From Tillus elongatus (lineage: Eukaryota; Arthropoda; Insecta; Coleoptera; Cleridae): a stretch of DNA of 64,000 nucleotides. The notes under the pieces are model-generated. The model made no database searches. It was not told the DNA's origin and worked only from the letters and a program-made list of their open reading frames with translations. This document shows positions 49,801 through 63,290 of this stretch, one piece after another (positions within the stretch are counted from its first letter, which is position 1; the number at the start of each line of letters is the position of its first letter). The stretch covers positions 131,468,954 through 131,532,953 of the forward strand of contig OZ023263.1 of NCBI GenBank assembly GCA_964006375.1, in the 5' to 3' direction. The translations under genes and the position numbers were made by a program.

Positions 49801-50930
49801 ATTTGATTTTTATCCATTAACGTTACTTCATATTATATATGAGTTTTATCCAATATGGCGGACTTTCATTTTTTCGCAATTTTGCCATTTCGTGTTCTTT
49901 TTTGGGCAAAAATTTTTTTGGTCTGAGATTAGGCTCAAATTGTGTCCGCCTAGACTTTAAACTTAGTTAAATGTTGGAGTAAAATCAGTTCTTATGTAAC
50001 TCAAGAATTTTTCAATTTAGAGAGGTTAGAAGACTGTCCCAAAAAACTAAAATAATTTTCTACAAAAACTATCACAATTCTAAAACTATTGCAGATATCG
50101 AGTTACAGATTATTTGATTTTTATCCATTAACGTCCCTTCATATTATATATGAGTTTTATCGAATTTGGCGGACTTTCATTTTTTCGCAATTTTTCCATT
50201 TCGTGTTCTTTTTTGGGCCAAAATTTTTTTGGTCTGAGACAAGGCTCAAATTGTGTCCGCCTAGACTTTAAACTTAGTTAAATGTCGGAATAAAATCAGT
50301 TCTTATGTAGCTCAAGCATTTTTCAATTTAGAGAGGTTTGAAAACTGTTCCAAAAAAACAAAAATAATTTTCTATAGAAACTATCACAATTCTAAAACTA
50401 TTGCAGATATCGAGTTACAGATTATTTGATTTTTATCCATTAACGTCCCTTCATATTATATATGAGTTTTATCGAATTCGGCGGACTTTCATTTTTTCGC
50501 AATTATTCCATACTATACAAAGTCGTGTTCTTTTTTGAGCCAAAATTTTTTTGGTCTGAGATTAAGCTCAAATTGTGTCCGCCCATACTCTAAACTTAGT
50601 TAAATGTCGGAGTAAAATCAGTTCTTATGTAACTCAAGAATTTTTCAATTTAGAGAGGTTTGAAGACTGTTCGAAAAAATTAAACATATTTTTTTACAAA
50701 AACTATCACAATTCTAAAACTATTGCGGATATCGAGTTACAGGTTATTTGATTTTTATCCATTAACGTTACTTCATATTATATATGAGTTTTATCGAATA
50801 TGGCGGACTTTCATTTAATTTTAGTCTGAGATTAAGCTCAAATTGTGTCCGCCTAGACTTTAAACTTAGTTAAATGTCGGAGTAAAATCAGTTTTTATGT
50901 AACTCAAGAATTTTTCAATTTAGAGAGGTT
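46837..50930 (+). repeat. Segmental duplication B, copy 1 (partner 58046-62437)
   Basis: The offset is 11209 bp at the start (GTTCGATAACAAAAATAA at 46922 and 58131), 10904 bp from about 47.4 to 49.0 kb after one monomer is dropped in the partner, and 11497-11507 bp from 49.1 kb, because the partner gained a 591-bp duplication. Shared private markers include a TA microsatellite linker (47711), TTTTTATATATTAACG (48256), AAAAAATTAAAAATATT (48823), the AAGTGGTGTTC monomer (49577) and AATTATTCCATAC (50501). No gene is present. Confidence 0.9.
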
Positions 50931-53900
50931 TGAACACTTCGAAAAAACAAAAATAATGTTCTATAAAAACTATCACAATTCTAAAACTATTGCGGATATC
51001 GAGTTACAGATTATTTGATTTTTATCCATTAACGTTACTTCATATTATATATGAGTTTTATCCAATATGGCGGACTTTCATTTTTTCGCAATTTTGCCAT
51101 ACTATAAGTCGTGTTCTTTTTTGGGCCAAAATTTTTTTGGTATGAGATTAGGCTCAAATTGTGTCCGCCTAGACTTTAAACTTAGTTAAATGTCGGAGTA
51201 AAATCAGTTCTTATGTAACTCAAGAATTTTTCAATTTAGAGAGGTTTGAAGACTGTCCCAAAAAACTAAAATAATTTTCTACAAAAACTATCACAATTCT
51301 AAAACTATTGCCAATATCGAGTTACAGGTTATTTGATTTTTATCCATTAACGTTACTTCATATTATATATGAGTTTTATCGAATATGGCGGACTTTCATT
51401 TAATTTTAGTCTGAGATTAAGCTTAAATTGTGTCCGCCTAGACTTTAAACTTAGTTAAATGTTGGAGTAAAATCAGTTCTTATGTAACTCAAGAATTTTT
51501 CAATTTAGAGAGGTTTGAAGACTGTTCGAAAAAAACAAAAATAATTTTTTACAAAAACTATCACAATTCTAAAACTATTGCAGATATCGAGTTGCAGATT
51601 ATTTGATTTTTATCCATTAACGTCCCTTCATATATATGAGTTTTATCGAATTTGGCGGACTTTCATTTTTTCGCAATTTTTCCATATCCTTATTTTTTTT
51701 TGAGCCAAATTTTTTTTGGTCTGAGATTAAGCTCAAATTGTGTCCGCCTAGACTTTAAACTTAGTTAAATGTCGGAGTAAAATCAGTTCTTATGTAACTC
51801 AAGAATTTTTAAATTTAGAGAGGTTTGAAAACTGTTCCAAAAAAACAAAAATAATTTTCTATAGAAACTATCACAATTCTAAAACTATTGCAGATATAGA
51901 GTTACAGATTATTTGATTTTTATCCATTAACGTCCCTTCATATTATATATGAGTTTTATCGAAATTGGCGGACTTATATTTTTTCGCAATTTTTCCATAC
52001 TATAGTCGTGTTCTTTTTTGAGCCAAAATTTTTTTGGTCTGAGGTTAAACTCAAATTGTGTTTGCACATACTTTAAACTTAGTTAAATGTCGGAATAAAA
52101 TCAGTTCTTATGTAGCTCAAGAATTTTTCAATTTAGAGAGGTTTGAAGACTGCCCCAAAAAACTAAAATAATTTTCTACAAAAACTATCACAATTCTAAA
52201 ACTATTGCCGATATCGAGTTACAGATTATTTGATTTTTATCCATTAACGTTACTTCATATTATATATGAGTTTTATCGAATATGGCGGACTTTCATTTTT
52301 TCGCAATTTTTCCATACTATGTCGTGTTCTTTTTGAGCCAAATTTTTTTTGGTCTGAGATTAAGCTCAAATTGTGTTTGCACATACTTTAAACTTAGTTA
52401 AATGTCGGAATAAAATCAGTTCTTATGTAGCTCAAGCATTTTTCAATTTAGAGAGGTTTGAAAACTGTTCCAAAAAAACAAAAATAATTTTCTATAGAAA
52501 CTATCACAATTCTAAAACTATTGCAGATATCGAGTTACAGATTATTTGATTTTTATCCATTAACGTCCCTTCATATTATATATGAGTTTTATCGAATTCG
52601 GCGGACTTTCATTTTTTCGCAATTATTCCATACTATACAAAGTCGTGTTCTTTTTTGAGCCAAAATTTTTTTGGTCTGAGATTAAGCTCAAATTTTGTCC
52701 GCCCATACTTTAAACTTAGTTAAATGTCGCAGTAAAATCAGTTCTTATGTAACTCAAGAATTTTTCAATTTAGAGGTTTGAAGACTGTTCGAAAAAACCA
52801 AAAATAATTTTTTACAAAAACTATCACAATTCTAAAACTATTGCAGGTATCGAGTTGCAGATTATTTGATTTTTATCCATTAACGTCCCTTCATATTATA
52901 TATGAGTTTTATCGAATTTGGCGGACTTTCATTTTTTCGCAATATTTCTTTTTTGAGCCAAATTTTTTTTGGTCTGAGGTTAAGCTCAAATTGTGTTTGC
53001 ATATTCTTTAAACTTAGTTAAATGTCGGAATAAAATCAGTTCTTATGTAGCTCAAGAATTTTTCAATTTAGAGAGGTTTGAAGACTGTCCCAAAAAACTA
53101 AAATAATTTTCTACAAAAACGATCACAATTCTAAAACTATTGCCGATATCGAGTTACAGATTATTTGATTTTTATCCATTAACGTTACTTCATATATATG
53201 AGTTTTATCGAATATGGCGGACTTTCATTTTTTTGCAATTTTTCCATACTAAGTCGTGTTCTTTTTTGAGCCAAATTTTTTTTGGTCTGAGATTAAGCTC
53301 AAATTGTGTCCGCCTAGACTTTAAACTTAGTTAAATGTCGGAGTAAAATCAGTTCTTATGTAACTCAAGAATTTTTCAATTTAGAGGTTTGCAGACTGTT
53401 GGAAAAAAACAAAAATTTTTTTTTACAAAAACTATCACAATTCTAAAACTATTGCGGATATCGAGTTGCAGATTATTTGATTTTTATCCATTAACGTCCC
53501 TTTATATTATATATGAGTTTTATCGAATTTGGCGGACTTTCATTTTTTCGCAATTTTTCCATACTATATAAGTCGTGTTCTTTTTTGAGCCAAATTTTTT
53601 TTGGTCTGAGATTAAGCTCAAATTGTGTTTGCACATACTTTAAACTTAGTTAAATGTCGGAATAAAATCAGTTCTTATGTAGCTCAAGAATTTTTCAATT
53701 TAGAGAGGTTTGAAGACTGCCCCAAAAAACTAAAATAATTTTCTACAAAAACTATCACAAATCTAAAACTATTGCCGATATCGAGTTACAGATTATTTGA
53801 TTTTTATCCATTAACGTTACTTCATATTATATATGAGTTTTATCGAATATGGCGGACTTTCATTTTTTCGCAATTTTTCCATACTATGTCGTGTTCTTTT

Positions 53901-56107
53901 TTGAGCTAAATTTTTTTTGGTCTGAGATTAAGCTCAAATTGTGTTTGCACATACTTTAAACTTAGTTAAATGTCGGAATATAATCAGTTCTTATGTAGCT
54001 CAAGAATTTTTCAATTTAGAGAGGTTTGAAAACTGTTCCAAAAAAACAAAAATAATTTTCTATAAAAACTATCACAATTCTAAAACTATTGCAGATATCA
54101 AGTTACAGATTATTTGATTTTTATCTATTAACGTTACTTCATATTATATATGAGTTTTATCGAATATGGCGGACTTTCATTTTTTCGCAATTTTTCCATA
54201 CATAAGTCGTGTTCTTTTTTGAGCCAAAATTTTTTTGGTCTGAGATTAAGCTCAAATTGTGTTTGCACATACTTTAAACTTAGTTAAATGTCGGAATAAA
54301 ATCAGTTCTTATGTAGCTCAAGAATTTTTCAATTTAGAGGTTTGAAAACTGTTCCAAAAAAAACAAAAATAATTTTCTATAAAAACTATCACAATTCTAA
54401 AACTATTGCAGATATCGAGTTACAGATTATTTGATTTTTATCCATTAACGTCCCTTCATATTATATATGAGTTTTATCGAATTCGGCGGACTTTCATTTT
54501 TTCGCAATTTTTCCATACTAAGTCGTGTTCTTTTTTGAGCCAAAATTTTTTTGGTCTGAGATTAAGCTCAATTTGTGTTTGCACATACTTTAAACTTAGT
54601 TAAATGTCGGAGTAAAATCAGTTCTTATGTAACTCAACAATTTTTCAATTTAGAGAGATTTGAAGACTGTTCGAAAAAAACAAAAATATTTTTTTAAAAA
54701 AACTATCACAATTCTAAAACTATTGCGAGTTACAGATTATTTGATTTTTATCCATTAACGTTACTTCATATTATATATGAGTTTTATGGAATATGGCGGA
54801 CTTTCATTTTTTTGCAATTTTTCCATACTAAGTCGTGTTCTTTTTTGAGCCAAATTTTTTTTGGTCTGAGATTAAGCTCAAATTATGTCCGCCTAGACTT
54901 TAAACTTAGTTAAATGTCGGAGTAAAATCAGTTCTTATGTTACTCAATAATTTTTCAATTTAGAGAGGTTTGCAGACTGTTCGAAAAAAACAAAAATATT
55001 TTTTTACAAAAACTATCACAATTCTAAAACTATTGCGGATATCGAGTTACAGATTATTTGATTTTTATCCATTAACGTTACTTCATATTATATATGAGTT
55101 TTATCGAATATGACGGACTTTCATTTTTTCGCAATTTTTCCATACTAGTCGTGTTCTTTTTTGAGCCAAAATTTTTTTGGTCTGAGATTAAGCTCAAATT
55201 GTGTTTGCACATACTTTAAACTTAGTTATATGTCGGAATAAAATCAGTTCTTATGTAGCTAAAGAATTTTTCAATTTAGAGAGGTTTGAAAACTGTTCCA
55301 AAAAAACAAAAATAATTTTCTATAAAAACTATCACAATTCTGAAACTATTGCAGATATCGAGTTACAGATTATTTGATTTTTATCCATTAAAGTCCCTTC
55401 ATATTATATATGAGTTTTATCGAATTCGGCGGACTTTCATTTTTTCGCAATTTTTCCATAAGTCGTGTTCTTTTTTGAGCCAAAATTTTTTTGATCTGAG
55501 ATTAAGCTCAAATTGTGTCCGCCCATACTTTAAACTTAGTTAAATGTCGGAGTAAAATCAGTTCTTATGTAGCTCAAGAATTTTTCAATTTAGAGAGGTT
55601 TGAAGACTGTTCGAAAAAAACAAAAATAATTTTTTACAAAAACTATCACAATTCTAAAACTATTGCAGATATCGAGTTACAGATTATTTGATTTTTATCC
55701 ATTAACGTCCCTTCATATTATATATGTGTTTTATCGAATTCGGCGGACTTTCATTTTTTCGCAATTTTTCCATACTAAGTCGTGTTCTTTTTTGAGCCAA
55801 AATTTTTTTGGTCTGATATTAAGCTTAAATTGTGTCCGCCCATACTTTAAACTTAGTTAAATGTCGGAGTAAAATCAGTTCTTATGTAACTCAAGAATTT
55901 TTCAATTTAGAGAGGTTTAAAGACTGTTCGAAAAAAACAAAAATAATTTTTTACAAAAACTATCACAAATCTAAAACTATTGCAGATATCGAGTTACAGA
56001 TTTTTTGATTTTTATCCATTAACGTTACTTCATATTATATATGAGTTTTATCGAATATGGCGGACTTTCATTTAATTTTAGTCTGAGATTAAGCTCAAAT
56101 TGTTTTT
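50931..56107 (+). repeat. Satellite block of mixed subfamilies
   Basis: About 16-17 monomers. 52.40-52.70 kb repeats 50.28-50.58 kb (offset 2120; CTCAAGCATTT and ATTATTCCATAC). 54.75-55.55 kb is related to 34.75-35.55 kb (offset near 20001). Private forms include CTTATTTTTTTTTGAGCC (51690), a monomer that has lost GATATC altogether (CTATTGCGAGTTACAG, 54719) and one with GGAAATTGGCGG-like changes (51960). Deletion-class junctions TTTCATTTAATTTTAG occur at 51394 and 56067. No gene or foreign insertion is seen. Confidence 0.88.
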
Positions 56108-57556
56108 CCATACTATAAGTTGTGTTCTTTTTTGAGCCAAAATTTTTTTGGTCTGAGATTAAGCTCAAATTGTGTCCGCCCATACTTTAAACTTAGTTAA
56201 ATGTCGGAGTAAAATCAGTTCTTATGTAACTCAAGATTTTTTCAATTTAGAGAGGTTTGAAGACTGTTCGAAAAAAACAAAAATAATTTTTTACAAAAAC
56301 TATAACAATTCTAAAACTATTGCAGATATAGAGTTGCAGATTATTTGATTTTTATCCATTAACGTCCCTTCATATTATATATGAATTTTATCGAATATGG
56401 CGGACTTTCATTTTTTCGCAATACTTTAAACTTGTTCTTTTTTGAGCCAAAATTTTTTTGGTCTGAGATTAAGCTCAAATTGTGTTTGCACATACTCTAA
56501 ACTTAGTTAAATGTCGGAATAAAATCAGTTCTTATGTAGCTCAAGAATTTTTCAATTTAGAGAGGTTTGAAGACTGCCCCAAAAAACTAAAATAATTTTC
56601 TACAAAAACTATCACAATTCTAAAACTATTGCCGATATCGAGTTACAGATTATTTGATTTTTATCCATTAACGTTACTTCATATTATATATGAGTTTTAT
56701 CGAATATGGCGGACTTTCATTTTTTCGCAATTTTTCCATACTATAGTCGTGTTCTTTTTTGAGCCAAAATTTTTTTGGTCTGAGATTAAGCTCAAATTGT
56801 GTTTGCACATACTTTAAACTTAGTTAAATGTCGGAATAAAATCAGTTCTTATGTAGCTCAAGCATTTTTCAATTTAGAGAGGTTTGAAGACTGTCCCAAA
56901 AAACTAAAATAATTTTCTACAAAAACTATCACAATTCTAAAACTATTGCCGATATCGAGTTACAGATTATTTGATTTTTATCCATTAACGTTACTTCATA
57001 TTATATATGAGTTTTATCGAATATGGCGGACTTTCATTTTTTCGCAATTTTTCCATACTATATTTGATCTGAGATTAAGCTCAAATTGTGTCCGCCCATA
57101 CTTTAAACTTAGTTAAATGTCGGAGTAAAATCAGTTCTTATGTAACTCAAGAATTTTTCAATTTAGAGAGGTTTGAAGACTGTTCGAAAAAAACAAAAAT
57201 AATTTTTTACAAAAACTATCACAATTCTAAAACTATTGCAGATATCGAGTTGCAGATTATTTGATTTTTATCCATTAAAGTCCCTTCATATTATATATGT
57301 TTTATCGAATTCGGCGGACTTTCATTTTTTCGCAATTTTTCCATACTATAAGTTGTGTTCTTTTTTGAGCCAAAATTTTTTTGGTCTGAGATTAAGCTCA
57401 AATTGTGTCCGCCCATACTTTAAACTTAGTTAAATGTCGGAGTAAAATCAGTTCTTATGTAACTCAAGATTTTTTCAATTTAGAGAGGTTTGAAGACTGT
57501 TCGAAAAAAACAAAAATAATTTTTTACAAAAACTATAACAATTCTAAAACTATTGC
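56108..57556 (+). repeat. Displaced copy of 32641-34089
   Basis: A 1449-bp stretch matches 32641-34089 (and therefore 40647-42095) at a constant offset of 23467 bp, with only about five substitutions seen (for example GAGATTAAGC for GAGTTTAAGC, GTAGCTC for GTAGATC, CAAGCATTT for CAAGAATTT). The left edge is out of register: CTCAAATTG is followed directly by TTTTTCCATACTATAAG, giving a 340-bp interval with a partly doubled dyad region. The right edge is at a point where the flanks are alike. This looks like a gene-conversion or insertion-type transfer over 20 kb. Confidence 0.88.
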
Positions 57557-58045
57557 GGATATCGAGTTACAAATTTTTTGATTTTTATCCATTAAAGTTA
57601 CTTCATATTATATATGAGTTTTATCGTATATGGCGGACTTTCATTTTTTCGCAATTTTTCCATACTATAAGTCGTGTTCTTTTTTGAGCCAAAATTTTTT
57701 TGGTCTGAGATTAAGCTCAAATTGTGTTTGCACATACTTTAAACTTAGTTAAATGTCGGAATAAAATCAGTTCTTATGTAGCTCAAGAATTTTTCAATTT
57801 AGAGAGGTTTGAAAACTGTTCCAAAAAAAACAAAAATAATTTTCTATAAAAACTATCACAATTCTAAAACTATTGCAGATATCGAGTTACAGATTATTTG
57901 ATTTTTATCCATTAAATTCCCTTCATATTATATATGAGTTTTATCGAATTCGGCGGACTTTCATTTTTTCGCAATTTTTCCATGTCGTGTTATTTTTTGA
58001 GCCAAAATTTTTTTGGTCTGAGATTAAGCTCAAATTGTGTCCGCC
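57557..58045 (+). repeat. Satellite block, link before duplication B copy 2
   Basis: About one and a half monomers. The first is related to 35.04-35.35 kb (GAGTTACAAATT, AAAGTTACTTC); the second carries AAATTCCCTTC and a very short hinge (CCATGTCGTG at 57981). No gene is present. Confidence 0.82.
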
Positions 58046-59460
58046 CATACTTTAAACTTAGTTAAATGTCGGAGTAAAATCAGTTCTTATGTAACTCAAG
58101 AATTTTTCAATTTAGAGAGGTTTGAAGACTGTTCGATAACAAAAATAATTTTTTACAAAAACTATCACAATTCTAAAACTATTGCAGATATCGAGTTGCA
58201 GATTATTTGATTTTTATCCATTAACGCCCCTTCATATTATATATGAGTTTTATCGAATATGGCGGACTTTCATTTTTTCGCAATTTTTCCATATATAAGT
58301 CGTGTTCTTTTTTGAGCCAAAATTTTTTTGGTCTGATATTAAGCTCAAATTGTGTTTGCACATACTTTAAAACTTAGTTAAATGTCGGAATAAAATCAGT
58401 TCTTATGTAGCTCAAGAATTTTTCAATTTAGAGAGGTTTGAAAACTGTTCCAAAAAAACAAAAATAATTTTCTATAAAAACTATCACAATTCTAAAACTA
58501 TTGCCGATATCGAGTTACAGATTATTTGATTTTTATCCATTAAAGTCCCTTCACATTATATATGAGTTTTATCGAATTCGGCGGACTTTCATTTTTTCGC
58601 AATTTTTCCATACTATATATATATATGTCGTGTTCTTTTTTGAGCAAAATTTTTTTGGTCTGAGATTAAGCTCAAATTGTGTCCGCACATACTTTAAACT
58701 TAGTTAAATGTCGGAGTAAAATCAGTTCTTATGTAACTCAAGAATTTTTCAATTTAGAGAGATTTGAAGACTGTTCGAAAAAAACAAAAATAATTTTTTA
58801 CAAAAACTATCACAATTCTAAAACTATTGCAGATATCGAGTTGCAGATTATTTGATTTTTATCCATTAACGTCCCTTCATATTATATATGAGTTTTATCG
58901 AATTTGGCGGACTTTCATTTTTTCGCAATTTTTCCATACGTTCTTTTTTGAGCCAAATTTTTTTTGGTCTGAGATTAAGCTCAAATTGTGTCCGCCTAGA
59001 CTTTAAACTTAGTTAAATGTCGGAGTAAAATCAGTTCTTATGTAACTCAAGAATTTTTAAATTTAGAGGTTTGAAAACTGTTCCAAAAAAACAAAAATAA
59101 TTTTCTATAGAAACTATCACAATTCTAAAACTATTGCAGATATCAAGTTACAGATTATTTGATTTTTATATATTAACGTCCCTTCATATTATATATGAGT
59201 TTTATCGAATTTGGCGGACTTTCATTTTTTCGCAATTTTTCCATACTATACTATACAAAGTCGTGTTCTTTTTTGAGCCAAAATTTTTTTGGTCTGAGAT
59301 TAAGCTCAAATTGTGTCCGCCCATACTTTAAACTTAGTTAAATGTCGGAGTAAAATCAGTTCTTATGTAACTCAAGAATTTTTCAATTTAGAGGTTTGAA
59401 GACTGTTCGAAAAAAACAAAAATAATTTTTTACAAAAACTATCACAATTCTAAAACTAGT

Positions 59461-60051
59461 GCCGATATCGAGTTACAGATTATTTGATTTTTATCCATTA
59501 ACATCCCTTCATATTATATATGAGTTTTATCGAATTTGGCGGACTTTCATTTTTTCGCAATTTTTCCATACTATATAAGTCGTGTTCTTTTTTGAGCCAA
59601 TTTTTTTTTGGTCTGAGATTAAGCTCAAATTGTGTCCGCCTAGACTTTAAACTTAGTTAAATGTCGGAGTAAAATCAGTTCTTATGTAACTCAAGAATTT
59701 TTCAATTTAGAGAGGTTTGAAGACTGTTCGAAAAAATTAAAAATATTTTTTTACAAAAACTATCACAATTCTAAAACTATTGCGGATATGGAGTTACAGA
59801 TTATTTGATTTTTATCCATTAACGTTACTTCATATTATATATGAGTTTTATCGAATATGGCGGACTTTCATTTAATTTAAGTCTGAGATTAAGCTCAAAT
59901 TGTGTCTGCCTAGACTTTAAACTTAGTTAAATGTCGGAGTAAAATCAGTTTTTATGTAACTCAAGAATTTTTCAATTTAGAGAGGTTTGAAGACTGTTCG
60001 AAAAAAACAAAAATAATTTTTTACAAAAACTATCACAATTCTAAAACTAGT
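59461..60051 (+). repeat. 591-bp tandem duplication (two monomers), copy 1
   Basis: CTAGTGCCGATATCGAG, AACATCCCTTC, CCAATTTTTTTTTGG, AAAAAATTAAAAATATT, GATATGGAG and TTTCATTTAATTTAAG occur in this order and again from 60052 at an offset of 591, falling to 589 after a two-base change in TATTATATATGAG. The corresponding region in duplication B copy 1 (48.55-49.1 kb) has the set once, so this duplication occurred after the two B copies separated. Confidence 0.88.
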
Positions 60052-60640
60052 GCCGATATCGAGTTACAGATTATTTGATTTTTATCCATTAACATCCCTT
60101 CATATTATATATGAGTTTTATCGAATTTGGCGGACTTTCATTTTTTCGCAATTTTTCCATACTATATAAGTCGTGTTCTTTTTTGAGCCAATTTTTTTTT
60201 GGTCTGAGATTAAGCTCAAATTGTGTCCGCCTAGACTTTAAACTTAGTTAAATGTCGGAGTAAAATCAGTTCTTATGTAACTCAAGAATTTTTCAATTTA
60301 GAGAGGTTTGAAGACTGTTCGAAAAAATTAAAAATATTTTTTTACAAAAACTATCACAATTCTAAAACTATTGCGGATATGGAGTTACAGATTATTTGAT
60401 TTTTATCCATTAACGTTACTTCATATTATATGAGTTTTATCGAATATGGCGGACTTTCATTTAATTTAAGTCTGAGATTAAGCTCAAATTGTGTCTGCCT
60501 AGACTTTAAACTTAGTTAAATGTCGGAGTAAAATCAGTTTTTATGTAACTCAAGAATTTTTCAATTTAGAGAGGTTTGAAGACTGTTCGAAAAAAACAAA
60601 AATATTTTTTTACAAAAACTATCACAATTCTAAATCTATT
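60052..60640 (+). repeat. 591-bp tandem duplication, copy 2
   Basis: This is the second copy of the two-monomer pair described at 59461-60051, starting at the same GCCGATATCGAG point and including the second GATATGGAG monomer and the TTTCATTTAATTTAAG junction at 60457. It then continues into a CTAAATCTATTGCGG monomer shared with 49.1 and 62.5 kb. Confidence 0.86.
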
Positions 60641-61430
60641 GCGGATATCGAGTTACAGATTATTTGATTTTTATCCATTAACGTTACTTCATATTATATA
60701 TGAGTTTTATCGAATATGGCGGACTTTCATTTTTTCGCAATTTTTCCATACTATAGTCGTGTTCTTTTTTGAGCCGAAATTTTTTTGGTCTGAGATTAAG
60801 CTCAAATTGTGTCCGCCTAGACTTTAAACTTATTTAAATGTCGGAGTAAATTCAGTTCTTATGGTACTCAAGAATTTTTCAATTTAGAGAGGTTTGAAAA
60901 CTGTTCCAAAAAAAACAAAAATAATTTTCTATAAAAACTATCACAATTCTAAAACTATTGCAGATATCGAGTTACAGATTATTTGATTTTTATCCATTAA
61001 AGTCCCTTCACATTATATATGAGTTTTATCGAATTCGGCGGGCTTTCATTTTTTCGCAATTTTTCCATACTATAAGTGGTGTTCTTTTTTGAGCAAAATT
61101 TTTTTGGTCTGAGATTAAGCTCAAATTGTGTCCGCCGATACTTTAAACTTAGTTAAATGTCGGAGTAAAATCAGTTCTTATGTAACTCAAGAATTTTTCA
61201 ATTTAGAGAGGTTTGAAGACTGTTGGAAAAAAACAAAAATAATTTTTTACAAAAACTATCACAATTCTAAAACTATTGCGGATATCGAGTTACAGATTAT
61301 TTGATTTTTATCCATTAACGTCCCTTCATATTATATATGAGTTTTATCGAATATGGCGGACTTTCATTTTTTCGCAATTTTTCCATACTATATATGTCGT
61401 GTTCTTTTTTGAGCCAATTTTTTTTTGGTC
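60460..61430 (+). repeat. 1860-bp spaced duplication, copy 1 (partner 62320-63290)
   Basis: Three monomers, including the GAGCCGAAATTTTTTTGG variant, TTATGGTACTCAAG, AAAGTCCCTTCACATT and AAGTGGTGTTC, recur at an offset of 1860 bp (six monomers). A related third set lies at 48.96-49.8 kb. Differences include GGGCTTTC at 61040 and CTGTTGGAAAAAAAC at 61221, found here only. Confidence 0.86.
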
Positions 61431-62319
61431 TGAGATTAGGCTCAAATTGTGTCCGCCTAGACTTTAAACTTAGTTAAATGTTGGAGTAAAATCAGTTCTT
61501 ATGTAACTCAAGAATTTTTCAATTTAGAGAGGTTAGAAGACTGTCCCAAAAAACTAAAATAATTTTCTACAAAAACTATCACAATTCTAAAACTATTGCA
61601 GATATCGAGTTACAGATTATTTGATTTTTATCCATTAACGTCCCTTCATATTATATATGAGTTTTATCGAATTTGGCGGACTTTCATTTTTTCGCAATTT
61701 TTCCATTTCGTGTTCTTTTTTGGGCCAAAATTTTTTTGGTCTGAGACAAGGCTCAAATTGTGTCCGCCTAGACTTTAAACTTAGTTAAATGTCGGAATAA
61801 AATCAGTTCTTATGTAGCTCAAGCATTTTTCAATTTAGAGAGGTTTGAAAACTGTTCCAAAAAAACAAAAATAATTTTCTATAGAAACTATCACAATTCT
61901 AAAACTATTGCAGATATCGAGTTACAGATTATTTGATTTTTATCCATTAACGTCCCTTCATATTATATATGAGTTTTATCTAATTCGGCGGACTTTCATT
62001 TTTTCGCAATTATTCCATACTATACAAAGTCGTGTTCTTTTTTGAGCCAAAATTTTTTTGGTCTGAGATTAAGCTCAAATTGTGTCCGCCCATACTTTAA
62101 ACTTAGTTAAATGTCGGAGTAAAATCAGTTCTTATGTAACTCAAGAATTTTTCAATTTAGAGAGGTTTGAAGACTGTTCGAAAAAATTAAACATATTTTT
62201 TTACAAAAACTATCACAATTCTAAAACTATTGCGGATATCGAGTTACAGATTATTTGATTTTTATCCATTAACGTTACTTCATATTATATATGAGTTTTA
62301 TCGAATATGGCGGACTTTC

Positions 62320-63290
62320 ATTTAATTTTAGTCTGAGATTAAGCTCAAATTGTGTCCGCCTAGACTTTAAACTTAGTTAAATGTCGGAGTAAAATCAGTT
62401 TTTATGTAACTCAAGAATTTTTCAATTTAGAGAGGTTTGAAGACTGTTCGAAAAAACAAAAATATTTTTTTACAAAAACTATCACAATTCTAAATCTATT
62501 GCGGATATCGAGTTACAGATTATTTGATTTTTATCCATTAACGTTACTTCATATTATATATGAGTTTTATCGAATATGGCGGACTTTCATTTTTTCGCAA
62601 TTTTTCCATACTATAGTCGTGTTCTTTTTTGAGCCGAAATTTTTTTGGTCTGAGATTAAGCTCAAATTGTGTCCGCCTAGACTTTAAACTTAGTTAAATG
62701 TCGGAGTAAAATCAGTTCTTATGGTACTCAAGAATTTTTCAATTTAGAGAGGTTTGAAAACTGTTCCAAAAAAACAAAAATAATTTTCTATAAAAACTAT
62801 CACAATTCTAAAACTATTGCAGATATCGAGTTACAGATTATTTGATTTTTATCCATTAAAGTCCCTTCACATTATATATGAGTTTTATCGAATTCGGCGG
62901 ACTTTCATTTTTTCGCAATTTTTCCATACTATAAGTGGTGTTCTTTTTTGAGCAAAATTTTTTTGGTCTTAGATTAAGCTCAAATTGTGTCCGCCGATAC
63001 TTTAAACTTAGTTAAATGTCGGAGTAAAATCAGTTCTTATGTAACTCAAGAATTTTTCAATTTAGAGAGGTTTGAAGACTGTTCGAAAAAAAACAAAAAT
63101 AATTTTTTACAAAAACTATCACAATTCTAAAACTATTGCGGATATCGAGTTACAGATTATTTGATTTTTATCCATTAACGTCCCTTCATATTATATATGA
63201 GTTTTATCGAATATGGCGGACTTTCATTTTTTCGCAATTTTTCCATACTATATATGTCGTGTTCTTTTTTGAGCCAATTTTTTTTTTGTC
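62320..63290 (+). repeat. 1860-bp spaced duplication, copy 2
   Basis: Repeats 60460-61430, with the same order of private variants. It ends near 63290, where the sequence changes from AGGCTC to AAGCTC and to a different monomer order. Confidence 0.86.

Larger units (their letters stand above)
58046..62437 (+). repeat. Segmental duplication B, copy 2 (partner 46837-50930)
   Basis: It follows copy 1 in order with two structural differences: one monomer fewer near 58.29 kb, and an extra 591-bp segment near 60.0 kb. The TA linker is longer here (58614-58626) than at 47711. The right end is where copy 1 turns to GAACACTTCGAAAAAAC (50933) while this copy keeps GAAGACTGTTCG. The block is followed by further local duplication. 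Confidence 0.9.
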
